A stretch of 64,000 bases of DNA from Streptomyces sp. NRRL F-6131. Its GTDB lineage: Bacteria; Actinomycetota; Actinomycetes; Streptomycetales; Streptomycetaceae. Position 1 is the stretch's first letter. The number at the start of each line of letters is the position of its first letter. The DNA is taken from contig JOHN01000021.1 of the NCBI GenBank assembly GCA_000719695.1, positions 50,831-114,830 of the forward strand, written 5' to 3'. The position numbers and the translations under genes are program-made. This document shows positions 1-8,676 of this stretch, piece after piece. The notes beneath the pieces are model-generated. The model had not been told where the DNA came from. It did no database searches and saw nothing but the letters and a program-made list of their open reading frames with translations.

Positions 1-837
1 CTCGGTGGAGGGCGCGGCGAGCACGTCCAGGGCGGTCAGCAGTTCGGGGACGTCGTCGCGCTCGCCGGTGAGCACCAGGCGGTCGCGGACGCCGAGTTCG
101 CGGGCCCGCCGCTCCAGGGCGGCCCGTTCGGGGCCCTCGCCGATCAGGACCAGACGGGCCGCGCCGTCCAGTGCGGCGAGCGCCTCCAGCAGGACGGCGA
201 AGCGCTTGCCGGGCACCAGCCGGCCGATTCCGCCGATCACCCAACCGCCCTGCGGCAGGCCGAGTTCGGCGCGCAGCCGGGCCCGGGTCGCGGCCCGGTC
301 GGCGGGCGGGAGGTGGTAGCGGGCGGCGTCGATGCCGTTGGGGATCAGCTCGACCCGGGCCGGCGGCACGCCCCAGCCGTGCAGGGTCTGGGCGACCTGC
401 CGGGAGACCGCGACGGTGGTGGTGCCGAGGCGTTCGGCGGCCAGGTAGAGGCCCTTGACGCCGCGGGTGACCGGGCGGCCCTCGATCACCCCGGCGTGCA
501 GCGAGTGCTCGGTGGCGACCACCGCCCGGACCCCGGCCAGCCGGGCGGCCAGCCGCCCGTACAGACCGGCCCGGTAGAGGTGGGTGTGCACCAGGTCGTA
601 CCGGCCGGACCGGACCAGGCGGGCCAGCCGGGGCAGCGCGCCGACGTCCCGGTTGCCGCGCATGCCGAGGTGGTGGACGGTGATGCCGTCGGCGCGCAGC
701 GCGGCGGCCACCGTGCCGGGGTTGGTGAGGGCGAGCACCTCGCACTGCTGGTGGGCCGGCAGGTGGCGGAGCAGCAGGTGGAGCTGGCGCTCGGCCCCGC
801 CGGAGGCGAGTCCGGTGACGATGTGCAGGATCCTCAC
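1..837 (-). CDS. GT4-family glycosyltransferase, 3' end outside the window
   Basis: Predicted retaining glycosyltransferase transferring a nucleotide-activated sugar in the cytoplasm during polysaccharide assembly. The first 279 codons are present. The N-terminus reads MRILHIVTGLASGGAERQ, the classic GT4 acceptor-side loop. A VELIPNGID segment and a GIGRLVPGKRF segment open the C-terminal nucleotide-sugar domain. The reading frame leaves the window at base 1. The GTG start overlaps the stop of the upstream deacetylase gene by 4 nt (GTGA), so the two are probably translationally coupled. It is the last visible gene of the minus-strand exopolysaccharide operon. Family assignment is firm; sugar specificity cannot be read. 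Confidence 0.85.
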   Translation of the reverse strand, partial: MRILHIVTGLASGGAERQLHLLLRHLPAHQQCEVLALTNPGTVAAALRADGITVHHLGMRGNRDVGALPRLARLVRSGRYDLVHTHLYRAGLYGRLAARLAGVRAVVATEHSLHAGVIEGRPVTRGVKGLYLAAERLGTTTVAVSRQVAQTLHGWGVPPARVELIPNGIDAARYHLPPADRAATRARLRAELGLPQGGWVIGGIGRLVPGKRFAVLLEALAALDGAARLVLIGEGPERAALERRARELGVRDRLVLTGERDDVPELLTALDVLAAPSTE

Positions 838-1772
838 GGCACCCTCCGCAGGCGTGCGGCCCGGGCGGCGAGGCGGTGGCGGCGGAGTTCGGTGACGGTG
901 TCGCGCAGCCGGTGCCGGCCGCGTTTGGCGCGCAGCCGCCAGGCGCCGTCGCGGTCGCCGACGTAGCAGCGCGGCAGCGCGTACCGGCCGGTGAGCGGGG
1001 AGTGCGCGATGGCGCAGGCGTAGTCGTAGCCGGCGTCCCGGACGGCCTGGGTGGCGGCCAGGTCGACGGCGCCGTACGGGTAGCAGAAGCCGGTGACCGG
1101 GCCGCCGACCACCTCCTCCAGGAGCCGGCGGCTCTCCCTGGTCTGGGTGGCCAGCACCTCGGCGGGCAGTCCGGGCAGGGCCCGGTGGCCGAGGCCGTGC
1201 GAGCCGATCTCCCAGCCGGCGGCGGCGAGGTCGGTGACCTCCTGGACGGTGAGCAGGGTCTTCCGGGGGCCCTCGACGTCCCAGTCGTTGGCGCGGCCGA
1301 GCAGGTCGGCGACCACGTAGGCGGTGGCGGTGAAGCCGTACGCCTGCAGAATCGGTACGGCGTGCCGGGCGAAGTCGGCGTAGCCGTCGTCGAAGGTGAG
1401 GCCGACCAGCTTGTCGGCCCGGCCGGCCGCCCGGGCCCGCATCAGTTCGCGCACCGAGACGCCGCGCCGCCCGCGGCGGTGCAGCCAGGCGATCTGCTCG
1501 GCGAACCGCTCCGGGCTGACGGTGAGCTGGTACGGGTCCTCCTTCTCGACGGCCACCGAGTGGTACATCAGGACCCACGGCGAGGTGGTCTCGGCGAGCG
1601 GGAGTTCGGCGAGCGGGCTCCGGCTCCTGGGCAGCCGGGCCGGTGGCCGGCGCGCCCCGGTCTGCGGCGTCCCGGTCTGCGGCGCGTCGGTGTGCCGACC
1701 GCCCACCGCCGGGGCGGCGGGGCGGCGTACGCCCGACGGGACCGACCGGACGGTTCCCCGTTCAGCGTCCAT
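834..1772 (-). CDS. Polysaccharide deacetylase (NodB/CE4 family)
   Basis: About 312 aa. Carbohydrate esterase 4 domain that removes N-acetyl groups from a sugar polymer. Motif 1 is visible as LTFDDGYADF (catalytic and metal-binding Asp pair). The metal-binding SHGLGH (H-S/T-x3-H type) motif is present, followed by FCYPYGAVD. WVLMYHSVAV near residue 80 is typical of exopolysaccharide-locus deacetylases. The ATG at 1772 is preferred because GGGAAG lies 7 nt upstream; an in-frame ATG at 1790 is the alternative. The gene overlaps the end of the flippase gene by 11 nt and the next glycosyltransferase by 4 nt, indicating one operon. Its job is inferred to be modification of the polymer made by this locus. 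Confidence 0.85.
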   Translation of the reverse strand: MDAERGTVRSVPSGVRRPAAPAVGGRHTDAPQTGTPQTGARRPPARLPRSRSPLAELPLAETTSPWVLMYHSVAVEKEDPYQLTVSPERFAEQIAWLHRRGRRGVSVRELMRARAAGRADKLVGLTFDDGYADFARHAVPILQAYGFTATAYVVADLLGRANDWDVEGPRKTLLTVQEVTDLAAAGWEIGSHGLGHRALPGLPAEVLATQTRESRRLLEEVVGGPVTGFCYPYGAVDLAATQAVRDAGYDYACAIAHSPLTGRYALPRCYVGDRDGAWRLRAKRGRHRLRDTVTELRRHRLAARAARLRRVP

Positions 1773-3492
1773 GAGGAGGCTTCCCTTCATCGGCGACAGG
1801 TGACGGGCCGGGGACCGGTCCCAGGGCCCGGGCGGCGGCGCGGAACGGACCGCGCACCTCACGGGCACCGAGACCGGTGCCCAGGGCGGCGAAGGCCAGC
1901 GCGACGGTGAGGCCGCCGAGCACGGTGGAGAGCAGGGGGTCGGCGGTGAGGCCCGCCACGGGCACGCCGACCGCGGCCGCGCCCGCCGCCGCGGCCAGCA
2001 GCCGGGCCTGGCCGCCGAGGACCAGCCGCAGCCGCAGCGGGATGCCGCGCAGGACCAGCCCGCGCAGCAGCAGCGCCGCGGTCGTGGTGATGCCTGCCGC
2101 GTTGCCGGCGGCCAGGCCGAGGGCGCCGAACCGGGGGGTGGCCAGCAGGCCGACGGTGACGGTGACGACCAGGCCGAGCGCCATGGCGGCGGCCGGGTAC
2201 CAGTCGAGCAGCCGGCGCCCGCCGTCGTCGGGGCTCGGGTCGCCGGCCCGGCGGACCACCGGACGCAGCGAGAAGTACGGGCGGATCATCACGCCGATCA
2301 GCGCCTGGGCCAGCAGGCCGACGCTGTAGATCCGGATGACGGCGGCGGTGGCGGCGGTGTCCCGGGGGCCGAAGGCACCGCGTTCGAAGAGCAGCGCGAC
2401 CACCGACGGGGCGCAGGCCATCAGGAAGGCGGTGCCGAGCAGCACCACGGCGGCCGCCTGGCCGAGGTCCTTCTCGACCCGGTCCCGGGCGGCCGTGAGG
2501 TCCCCGGCGGCGAGCGCCCGGGCGACCAGCGGGAAGGTGACGGTGCAGATCAGGATCCCGGCCGTCATGGCGAGCTGGGAGACCTTGGCGGCGTAGTTGA
2601 GGTGGGAGATGGTGCCGGGCGGCAGCCCCGAGCCGAGGTAGCGCTCGATGAAGACCTGGGCCTGGCGGGTCAGGGTGAACACGCCGACCGGCAGCAGGGC
2701 CAGCGGGATCAGCACCAGGGCGTTGCGGGAGCGGCGGCCGCGGGCGGTGCGGGCGGTGCCGCCGCCGAGCGCGCGCAGGAACGGGCCGACCAGCAGACCG
2801 GCCATCAGCAGGCTGCCCAGGGCGACGCCGAGCGCGGCGGAGCGCACCCCCCACAGCGCGTGGCAGGTGAGCAGGACGACCAGGATGCCGAGGTTGTAGG
2901 CGACGTAGATGCCCGCCGGGGCGGTGAACCGGTGGTGGGCGCGCAGCGCGGCGGCGAGGTAGCCGGCCACGCCGAACGGCAACACGGTGAGCGCGGTGAT
3001 CCGGGTGCAGGTGACGGCGAGGTCCGGGTTGGCGAGGCCGGGGGCGAGCAGGTCGACGAGCCGGGGCGCGCCGAGGGCGGCGCCGAGGGAGAGGGTGGAC
3101 AGCGCGAGCAGCAGCCAGGGCAGGGTGGCCCGGACCACCTGGCGGACCGGGTCGGGGCCGTCCGGGCGCTCCTCGCGGAGCACCAGGGCGAGGGCGAAGG
3201 CGGGCACCATCAGGAAGGACATGGCGTCCTCGATGAGCAGCGGTGCGGCGGTCTCGGGGACGGTCCAGGCGACCAGGAAGGCGTCGGTGCCCTGGTTGGC
3301 GCCGAAGTAGCGGGCGAGCAGGAGGTCGCGGAGCAGGCCGAGCGCGGAGCCGGCGGCGCTGAGCACGGCGGTGACGCCGAAGGCCCTGGCGAGGAAGCCG
3401 CCGCGGGGGGCGGCGGCCGGACCGGGCTCCGTCGGCGCGGACCTGGGGCCGGGCAGGGTGGCGGGCAGGACCGTCGGCTGATCCGTCGTCAT
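1762..3492 (-). CDS. MurJ/MviN-type lipid-linked oligosaccharide flippase (Wzx role)
   Basis: About 576 aa polytopic membrane protein of the MOP exporter superfamily, MurJ/MviN branch. Hydrophobic segments run through most of the protein after a 30-residue polar N-terminus. The segment AFGVTAVLSAAGSALGLLRDLLLARYFGANQGTDAFLVAW at about residue 35 is a family signature in character: an Arg in the first helices and a G-A-x-x-x-T-D-A-F-x-V-A motif. MurJ flips lipid II, but placement between a polymerase and a deacetylase suggests that this copy exports the repeat unit of an exopolysaccharide. The ATG overlaps the stop of the upstream polymerase gene (ATGA at 3489-3492). The housekeeping murJ is expected elsewhere on the chromosome. 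Confidence 0.85.
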   Translation of the reverse strand: MTTDQPTVLPATLPGPRSAPTEPGPAAAPRGGFLARAFGVTAVLSAAGSALGLLRDLLLARYFGANQGTDAFLVAWTVPETAAPLLIEDAMSFLMVPAFALALVLREERPDGPDPVRQVVRATLPWLLLALSTLSLGAALGAPRLVDLLAPGLANPDLAVTCTRITALTVLPFGVAGYLAAALRAHHRFTAPAGIYVAYNLGILVVLLTCHALWGVRSAALGVALGSLLMAGLLVGPFLRALGGGTARTARGRRSRNALVLIPLALLPVGVFTLTRQAQVFIERYLGSGLPPGTISHLNYAAKVSQLAMTAGILICTVTFPLVARALAAGDLTAARDRVEKDLGQAAAVVLLGTAFLMACAPSVVALLFERGAFGPRDTAATAAVIRIYSVGLLAQALIGVMIRPYFSLRPVVRRAGDPSPDDGGRRLLDWYPAAAMALGLVVTVTVGLLATPRFGALGLAAGNAAGITTTAALLLRGLVLRGIPLRLRLVLGGQARLLAAAAGAAAVGVPVAGLTADPLLSTVLGGLTVALAFAALGTGLGAREVRGPFRAAARALGPVPGPSPVADEGKPPHGR

Positions 3493-4808
3493 GCGGTGGC
3501 CTCGTGGGGTCGGGCCGCGCGGGCGGCGAGGCCGAGGACGATCGAGGTCAGCACCGTGGTGGTGCCGCCGATGTCGGCGTAGAGGAAGTCGATCAGCACC
3601 CAGGTGAGCAGGGCGAGGGCGGCCAGGGCGGGCCCGCGGGCGTGCCGGAGGCAGCCGAGCAGCAGGCCGAGGAAGAGCAGGCCGTAGGCGACGATGCCGA
3701 TCAGGCCCTGCTCGCTGAGCACCAGGAAGTACATGTTGTGCGGGGAGAGCAGCGGTTCGCGCTGGAAGCCGATGGTGGCGTCGGCGGCGTCGCTGCCGGA
3801 GGAGAGCCGCAGCGGGGCGTGGCTGTCGCGCAGCTGCTGGAAGGCCTTGGGTCCGGCGCCGGAGACCGGGTGGTCCTGCCAGATCCGCCCGGCGGTGGCC
3901 CACAGGTCGTAGCGGTCGGAGACCGACTGGTCGGGGGCGGCGGAGACGGAGCCGATCGAGCTGAGCCGCTCGGTGACGCCGGAGCCGCCGAGGCCGAGGC
4001 CGCCGACCAGGACGACGGCGGCGGCCGCGGCGAGGATCGCGCCGCGGACGGCGAGCCGGGCGTCGGCGCGCAGCAGCAGGACGGTGGCGGCCGCGGCGGT
4101 GGCGATCCAGCTGCCGCGGCTGAAGGAGACGGCGAGCGGCAGGGCGAGGAAGGCCGCGGCGGCGAACAGGGCCCGCCGCAGCCGGGGACTGCCCTGCTCC
4201 CCCCGCTCGCCGAGCGCCAGGGCGAGCGCGGCCAGCAGGCCGTAGGCGACGACGGTGGACATCGCCATGATGTCCAGCGCGCCGAAGGTGCCGACGGCGC
4301 GGATCGGGCGGCCGGTGTAGGAGGCGCCCGTCCCGGTGAGGAACTGGTGGACGCCGACCACGCCCTGGATCAGCGCGGCGGCCACGAAGGAGCCGAGCAC
4401 GAGCCGCTGGTCGGTGCGGTCCCGCAGGGCGCACAGCACGGCGGCCGGGACGAGCACGAAGACCTGGGTGAGCCGGACGAAGCCGGTGAGGCTGGTCGCC
4501 GGGTCGATCGAGCCGACGGTGGCGACGGCGGCCGCGGCGACGATCGCGCCGAACCGGACGGCGTCGGCCCGGCCGATCGCCGGGGTGCGGCCGCGCAGCA
4601 GGTGGACGGCGGTGAGCGCGACCAGGGCGAGCGAGGCGAGGTCGGCGGCGGTGACGTGGACCGCGGCCGCGACGTCCTTCTCCCCGGTGGGGACGCAGAC
4701 CAGCAGCACGGTGGCGGCGGCCAGCAGGCTGGGGCGCTCCTGGAGGACGCCGCCCGCCCGCCGTAACAGCCGGGCGGGGTGCGGGGGTGCGGCGAGGGTC
4801 AGGGCCAC
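3489..4808 (-). CDS. O-antigen ligase/polymerase family membrane protein (Wzy-like)
   Basis: About 439 aa, polytopic. The Wzy_C-type region contains a long extracytoplasmic loop with GAGPKAFQQL and LSPHNMYFLVLSEQGLIGI. That loop carries the conserved H-N-x-x-L/F-x-x-x-x-E-x-G pattern of O-antigen ligases and polymerases. Its role would be to polymerise undecaprenyl-linked repeat units outside the membrane. I chose the GTG at 4808 (VALTLAAPPHPARLL), 8 bp inside the end of the sugar-transferase gene region and downstream of a GGGAG. A reading frame continues further upstream without stops but overlaps the sugar transferase and is not used. The stop overlaps the flippase start. Confidence 0.8.
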   Translation of the reverse strand: MALTLAAPPHPARLLRRAGGVLQERPSLLAAATVLLVCVPTGEKDVAAAVHVTAADLASLALVALTAVHLLRGRTPAIGRADAVRFGAIVAAAAVATVGSIDPATSLTGFVRLTQVFVLVPAAVLCALRDRTDQRLVLGSFVAAALIQGVVGVHQFLTGTGASYTGRPIRAVGTFGALDIMAMSTVVAYGLLAALALALGERGEQGSPRLRRALFAAAAFLALPLAVSFSRGSWIATAAAATVLLLRADARLAVRGAILAAAAAVVLVGGLGLGGSGVTERLSSIGSVSAAPDQSVSDRYDLWATAGRIWQDHPVSGAGPKAFQQLRDSHAPLRLSSGSDAADATIGFQREPLLSPHNMYFLVLSEQGLIGIVAYGLLFLGLLLGCLRHARGPALAALALLTWVLIDFLYADIGGTTTVLTSIVLGLAARAARPHEATA

Positions 4809-4816
4809 GGCGTCGA

Positions 4817-6340
4817 TCAGCTCCCGTCCGGGTGGAGCATGAGGGCCGCGGTGCGGCACAGGATCTTGACGTCCTGCCAGAGGCTCCAGCTCTCGATGTA
4901 GCGGTTGTCGAAGCGGGCCCGGTCCTCGATCGAGGTGTCCCCGCGCAGGCCGTTGACCTGGGCGAGGCCGGTGAGGCCGACCGGGACGCGGTGGCGGTCC
5001 GCGTACTCGGGGTAGGCCTGGCTGAACCGCATGACGAAGTAGGGGCGCTCGGGGCGCGGGCCGACCAGGCTCATGTCGCCGCGCAGCACGTTCCACAGCT
5101 GCGGCAGCTCGTCCAGGGAGCTGCGGCGCATCAGCCGGCCGACGGCGCCCATCCGGTGGTCCTGCGAGATGTTCCAGCGGGTGGCGGACTCGTGCTCGTT
5201 GCTCGGCCGCAGGGTGCGGAACTTGAGGACGGTGAAGACCCGGCCGTCGAGGCCGGTGCGCTGCTGGCGGAAGAGCACGCCGGGGCCGGTGTCGAAGCGG
5301 ACGGCGAGCGCGCAGAGGGCGAGCACGGGGGCGAGGAGCAGCAGGCCGATCGCGGCGGCGGTCACGTCGAGGGTCCGCTTGGCGGCCCAGCCGGGGCGGC
5401 GCACCGCGGCGCGGCCGACCCGCAGGCAGGGGAAGCCCCAGAGGTGGTCGGCGCCGAGGAGCCGCCCGGCGCCGAGCGAGCCGTACTCCCGCAGGGCGGG
5501 CACCAGCCAGACCTGGCAGCCGAGCCGGGCGGCGTCGCGCAGGGCGGCGGCGGTCTCGGCCTCGTCGGCGGCGCCGGCGGTGGCGACCACGTGGTGGACG
5601 CGGTGGCGGCGGACCTCGCGTTCGAGGACCTCGCGGCCGCCGAGCACGGGCAGGTCGGTGTCGCCGGCGAGCAGCGGCGGGTCGGCGTCGAGGAAGCCGA
5701 CGGGACGCATCCCGTACTCGCGGCGCTCGCTGAGGGCGGCCGCGACCCGGCGGCCGAGCCGACCGGCGCCGAGCACCAGGACGGGGCTGGGCCGGCTGCG
5801 CCGGATCCGGCGGACCAGGTGGTAGAGCAGGGCGCGGCCGCAGACGGCGAGCAGCAGCTGGGTGCCGAGCAGGACGGTGAGCCGGGCCGGGGTGGCGGGG
5901 CCGGAGTCGGGCCAGTGGCCCTCGAGGCAGCCGGCCAGGGTGACGGCGAAGGCGGCGGCGACGAGCGCCCGCGCGGTGAGGGCGGGCAGCTCGTCGAGGA
6001 CGGAGAGGGTGAGCCGGGTGCGGTAGAGGCCGCCGGCCAGGTTGAGCAGGATCAGCAGGGGCAGCAGGGCGGCCACGCCGAGCAGGGGCGCGACCCGGAC
6101 GGCGGGGTCGAGGGCGCGGTTGGCGACCCCGGTGGCGGTGCAGAGGGAGACCGCGTCGACGGCGACCAGGGCCACGGGCAGCGCGAGCCGGGAGCGGACC
6201 GGGCGGCGGCGCCGGCGGGTCGGTGCGGCGCTGCGGGCCTGCGCCGAGCGCGCCGGGCGGTCGAGCAGCCCGGTGGCGGGGCGGCGTGGGCCGGACAGGG
6301 ACCGCCCGGGCCGTGGCACGCTGTCGTGGTCAATGGTCAT
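4817..6340 (-). CDS. Undecaprenyl-phosphate sugar-1-phosphate transferase (initiating)
   Basis: About 507 aa polyisoprenyl-phosphate hexose-1-phosphate transferase of the WbaP/WcaJ type. It starts polysaccharide synthesis by putting a sugar phosphate on undecaprenyl phosphate. Four N-terminal membrane segments are followed by a CoA-binding-like nucleotide fold (VLVLGAGRLGRRVAAAL). The C-terminal catalytic bacterial sugar-transferase domain begins at KRTLDVTAAAIGLLLLAPV. Signature stretches FRQQRTGLDGRVFTVLKFRT, SLDELPQLWNVLRGDMSLVGPRP and YRDR-type GLTGLAQVNG are present. The ATG at 6340 (MTIDHDSV) has GGGAG 12 nt upstream. It is first in the operon, and the AT-rich region upstream is the likely promoter and control region. 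Confidence 0.9.
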   Translation of the reverse strand: MTIDHDSVPRPGRSLSGPRRPATGLLDRPARSAQARSAAPTRRRRRPVRSRLALPVALVAVDAVSLCTATGVANRALDPAVRVAPLLGVAALLPLLILLNLAGGLYRTRLTLSVLDELPALTARALVAAAFAVTLAGCLEGHWPDSGPATPARLTVLLGTQLLLAVCGRALLYHLVRRIRRSRPSPVLVLGAGRLGRRVAAALSERREYGMRPVGFLDADPPLLAGDTDLPVLGGREVLEREVRRHRVHHVVATAGAADEAETAAALRDAARLGCQVWLVPALREYGSLGAGRLLGADHLWGFPCLRVGRAAVRRPGWAAKRTLDVTAAAIGLLLLAPVLALCALAVRFDTGPGVLFRQQRTGLDGRVFTVLKFRTLRPSNEHESATRWNISQDHRMGAVGRLMRRSSLDELPQLWNVLRGDMSLVGPRPERPYFVMRFSQAYPEYADRHRVPVGLTGLAQVNGLRGDTSIEDRARFDNRYIESWSLWQDVKILCRTAALMLHPDGS

Positions 6341-6674
6341 CAGCGCACGAACTCCCCTGCTGTGTGCCCGGGGTGACGGCGTCCCCGCACCGGTTGGTCG
6401 GGGGCGGCCGTCCCGGCCCGGTGGGCGCGGTCCTGACAGCACCTGCTGCCGCTGGCGGCTTTCGATTTCCTCGCGAATTTCCGGCGTGAAATCGAAACGA
6501 AGCAGGCAAAATCAGACGTTACCGAACGCTGGCTTGAATGCTGGAAGCTGACTTGCCATTTCATTCCAGCCGCCCATTAATAGGTATTTCTGATTTGACC
6601 CCTCGCCCACAACCGGTTGAGGGTGCGAATACGACGGCGCCGGATCGGCGGGGCATTCACGGCATGTGAAACGA
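6341..6674. other. AT-rich intergenic region upstream of the exopolysaccharide operon
   Basis: 334 bp without a gene. The part from about 6455 to 6620 is markedly richer in A and T than the rest of the window (runs such as ttaataggtatttctgattt). It includes a perfect inverted repeat listed separately. It probably carries the promoter of the sugar-transferase operon and the 3' end of the preceding glycosyltransferase transcript. I cannot assign a -35/-10 pair with confidence. Confidence 0.5.
6460..6497. repeat. 10-bp perfect inverted repeat upstream of the sugar-transferase gene
   Basis: TTTCGATTTC (6460-6469) and GAAATCGAAA (6488-6497) are exact reverse complements separated by 18 bp, about 120-160 bp upstream of the start codon at 6340. 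It could be an operator for a dimeric regulator or an RNA hairpin in the leader. It lacks a U-tract, so an intrinsic terminator is less likely. Confidence 0.5.
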
Positions 6675-7829
6675 TCAGATCCGCTGCGGGACACGGGCGC
6701 GACGCCGCCCCGCCGCCGGACCGGCGCCCAGCAGGTCGCGGTAGAGCGCGTCCACCTGTTCGACCACCGAGCGAACATCATGGCGAGCCGCGGCGTGCTC
6801 GCGCAGACGGCCGCCCCGTCGCTCGCACTCGATCGGATCGGACAGGGCCTCGGCCATTCGGGTGATGAGCGCGGCCACGTCCTCGGGCGGCACCACGGCC
6901 GACGCGCGTTCGACCGGCGGCAGGCACTCGCGCGCGCCCGGCACGTCGGTCAGGAGCACCGGCCGCCCCGAGGCCATCGCCTCCAGCGGGGCCAGCGCCA
7001 TGCCCTCCCAGCGCGAGGGCAGCACCACCAGGTCGGCCGCGGCCAGCCACGGCCGCGGGTCCGCGACGTCCCCGACCAACCGGACCCGGGACGGCTCGGC
7101 GGACTCCCGGACCGTCGCCGCCAACCGGGCCTCCTCCGGGCCGCCGCCGACCAGGGCCAGCCGGGCCGCCGGCACCCGGCGCTGCACCTCGGACCAGGCG
7201 GCGAGCAGCACGTCCTGCCCCTTCTGCCGGCAGAGCCGGCCCACGCAGACCGCGAGCGGGGCGTCCAGTTCCAGGCCGAGCGCGATCCGGGCGGCCCGGC
7301 GGTCGGCGGGGGCGAAGTGGCGGACGTCCACGCCGTTGGGCACCACCGCCCAGTCGGCGTGCAGCCCGGCCGCGACACCGTCGGCCCGCTCCTGGACCGA
7401 GACGCAGAGCAGCCGGTGCGCCCAGCGGGTCGCGTACCGCTCCCAGCGCAGGGTGGCGGCGGCCGGCGCGCCGTCCACCGCGGCGAAGGACCACGCGTGC
7501 GGCTGGAAGACGGTCGGCACCGCGCCGCGGACGGCGAGCCGGCCGGCCAGCCCGGCCTTGGCGCTGTGCAGGTGGAGCATGTCGGGCGCGACGGCCCGGA
7601 CGATCCGGCGCAGCCGCCAGACCTCGGCGGCGGTGGCGGGGCCGGGCGAGCGGCGGGCGGGCCAGTCCTGGACGAGCGCCCCGACGGCGGCGGCCTCCTC
7701 GGCCAGCCGGCCGCCGCGCGGACAGGCGACCAGCACCCGGTGGCCGGCCTCGCGCTGCCCGCGGACGAGGTCGACCACGACGCGGGCCACTCCGCCGTCG
7801 ACGGGTTGGGAAATGTGAAGGATCGTCAT
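6675..7829 (-). CDS. GT4-family glycosyltransferase
   Basis: About 384 aa. The N-terminal acceptor domain opens with MTILHISQPVDGGVARVV. The donor domain contains VVPNGVDVRHF, VGRLCRQKGQDVLLAAW and the PSRWEGMALAPLEAMASGRPVL segment, whose E-x7-E sugar-nucleotide motif defines GT4. It would add a sugar to a lipid-linked intermediate in the cytoplasm. The ATG at 7829 is chosen; a GTG 6 nt upstream (7835) is equally possible, and a further upstream ATG at 7904 would add an unconserved, Pro-rich tail. It is separated from the sugar-transferase operon by 334 bp and so may have its own promoter. Confidence 0.85.
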   Translation of the reverse strand: MTILHISQPVDGGVARVVVDLVRGQREAGHRVLVACPRGGRLAEEAAAVGALVQDWPARRSPGPATAAEVWRLRRIVRAVAPDMLHLHSAKAGLAGRLAVRGAVPTVFQPHAWSFAAVDGAPAAATLRWERYATRWAHRLLCVSVQERADGVAAGLHADWAVVPNGVDVRHFAPADRRAARIALGLELDAPLAVCVGRLCRQKGQDVLLAAWSEVQRRVPAARLALVGGGPEEARLAATVRESAEPSRVRLVGDVADPRPWLAAADLVVLPSRWEGMALAPLEAMASGRPVLLTDVPGARECLPPVERASAVVPPEDVAALITRMAEALSDPIECERRGGRLREHAAARHDVRSVVEQVDALYRDLLGAGPAAGRRRARVPQRI

Positions 7830-8015
7830 ATGCACGGCGGCGAGCCTAGGGTCGCCGCACGGTGCCGCGGGGCCGTCGTCACCCGGAGGTGGCGGGGCGT
7901 CCACCCGTACGGCGTTCCGCTCGTACGGGTGGGCGAACTCCTCGAATCCCTGGACGGGTCGGCGGGCGCTCCGGAACGCGCCCGCGGGGCCGGCCGGAGC
8001 CGGCCCCGGAGGGCG

Positions 8016-8456
8016 TCAGCGGACCTCGGTGGCCAGGTTGGCGAGCACCTGGTCGTGGATCCGGTTCAGGCCCTTGGGCGCGAAGGTCCGCTCGAAGAAG
8101 CCGCCGATGCCGGTCGCCCCCTGCCAGGTGGCCGTGACGGTGACCTTGGTCCGGCCCTCGCCGGCCGCCGCGACGGTCCAGGTGATCACCATGCTGGAGT
8201 TGGCGTCCTTCTCGACCAGCTGGTCGGGGCGCGGCGCCGAGACGGTGAACAGGCAGTCCCGGATCCGCTTCTCGGTGGCCCGGAGCTTCCAGTGCACCTG
8301 GGTGCCCGCGCCGGTGCCGCCGACCCGGACCTCGTACTCGCTGTACTGCTCCGGCAGCAGCTTGGGGCGGATCACCTGGTAGTCGGCCAGGACCTCGTAC
8401 ACCCGCTCCGGGGCCGCGTCGTAGACCCGCTCGGTGGTGGCCTGCACCTGTCCCAT
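8016..8456 (-). CDS. SRPBCC (START-like) family protein
   Basis: About 146 aa single-domain protein of the SRPBCC/polyketide-cyclase-like fold, which forms a hydrophobic ligand cavity. MGQVQATTERVYDAAPERVYEVLADYQVIRPKLL matches the N-terminal helix-grip pattern, and the C-terminal amphipathic helix lies near RTFAPKGLNRIHDQVLANLA. Ligand and function are unknown. The ATG at 8456 is well supported by AAGGAGAG 9-15 nt upstream. It is divergent from the HipA-like gene. Confidence 0.75.
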   Translation of the reverse strand: MGQVQATTERVYDAAPERVYEVLADYQVIRPKLLPEQYSEYEVRVGGTGAGTQVHWKLRATEKRIRDCLFTVSAPRPDQLVEKDANSSMVITWTVAAAGEGRTKVTVTATWQGATGIGGFFERTFAPKGLNRIHDQVLANLATEVR

Positions 8457-8614
8457 GGTCGTGCTCTCCTTGTCCGGTCGTCCGGCACCGGTTCGGTCCG
8501 GGGTGGTCACCGACAAGACAACCACAGCACCCCGCGCCCGCCCGGCGGCGCCCTCCGCTCCGGCGCGGACAGGGCCCGCGTCCCGCTTTCGGGGCTCGAC
8601 GGCCCCGCGAGGGA

Positions 8615-8642
8615 CCCGGGAGCGGCCCGGGAGCGGCCCGGG
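8615..8642. repeat. Short 11-bp tandem repeat in a divergent promoter region
   Basis: CCCGGGAGCGG occurs twice in tandem (8615-8625, 8626-8636), followed by a partial third copy. It lies just upstream of the -10 box of the HipA-like gene. Confidence 0.5.
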
Positions 8643-8663
8643 AGGGATCCGGGGGACAGGGCT

Positions 8664-8669
8664 TAGGGT
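8664..8669 (+). promoter_or_regulatory. -10 box TAGGGT of a probable leaderless transcript
   Basis: TAGGGT ends 7 nt before the GTG at 8677. That spacing places transcription start on the start codon, a common arrangement in streptomycetes. It decides the start of the HipA-like gene, which lacks a clear Shine-Dalgarno sequence. Confidence 0.5.
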
Positions 8670-8676
8670 GGCGGAT

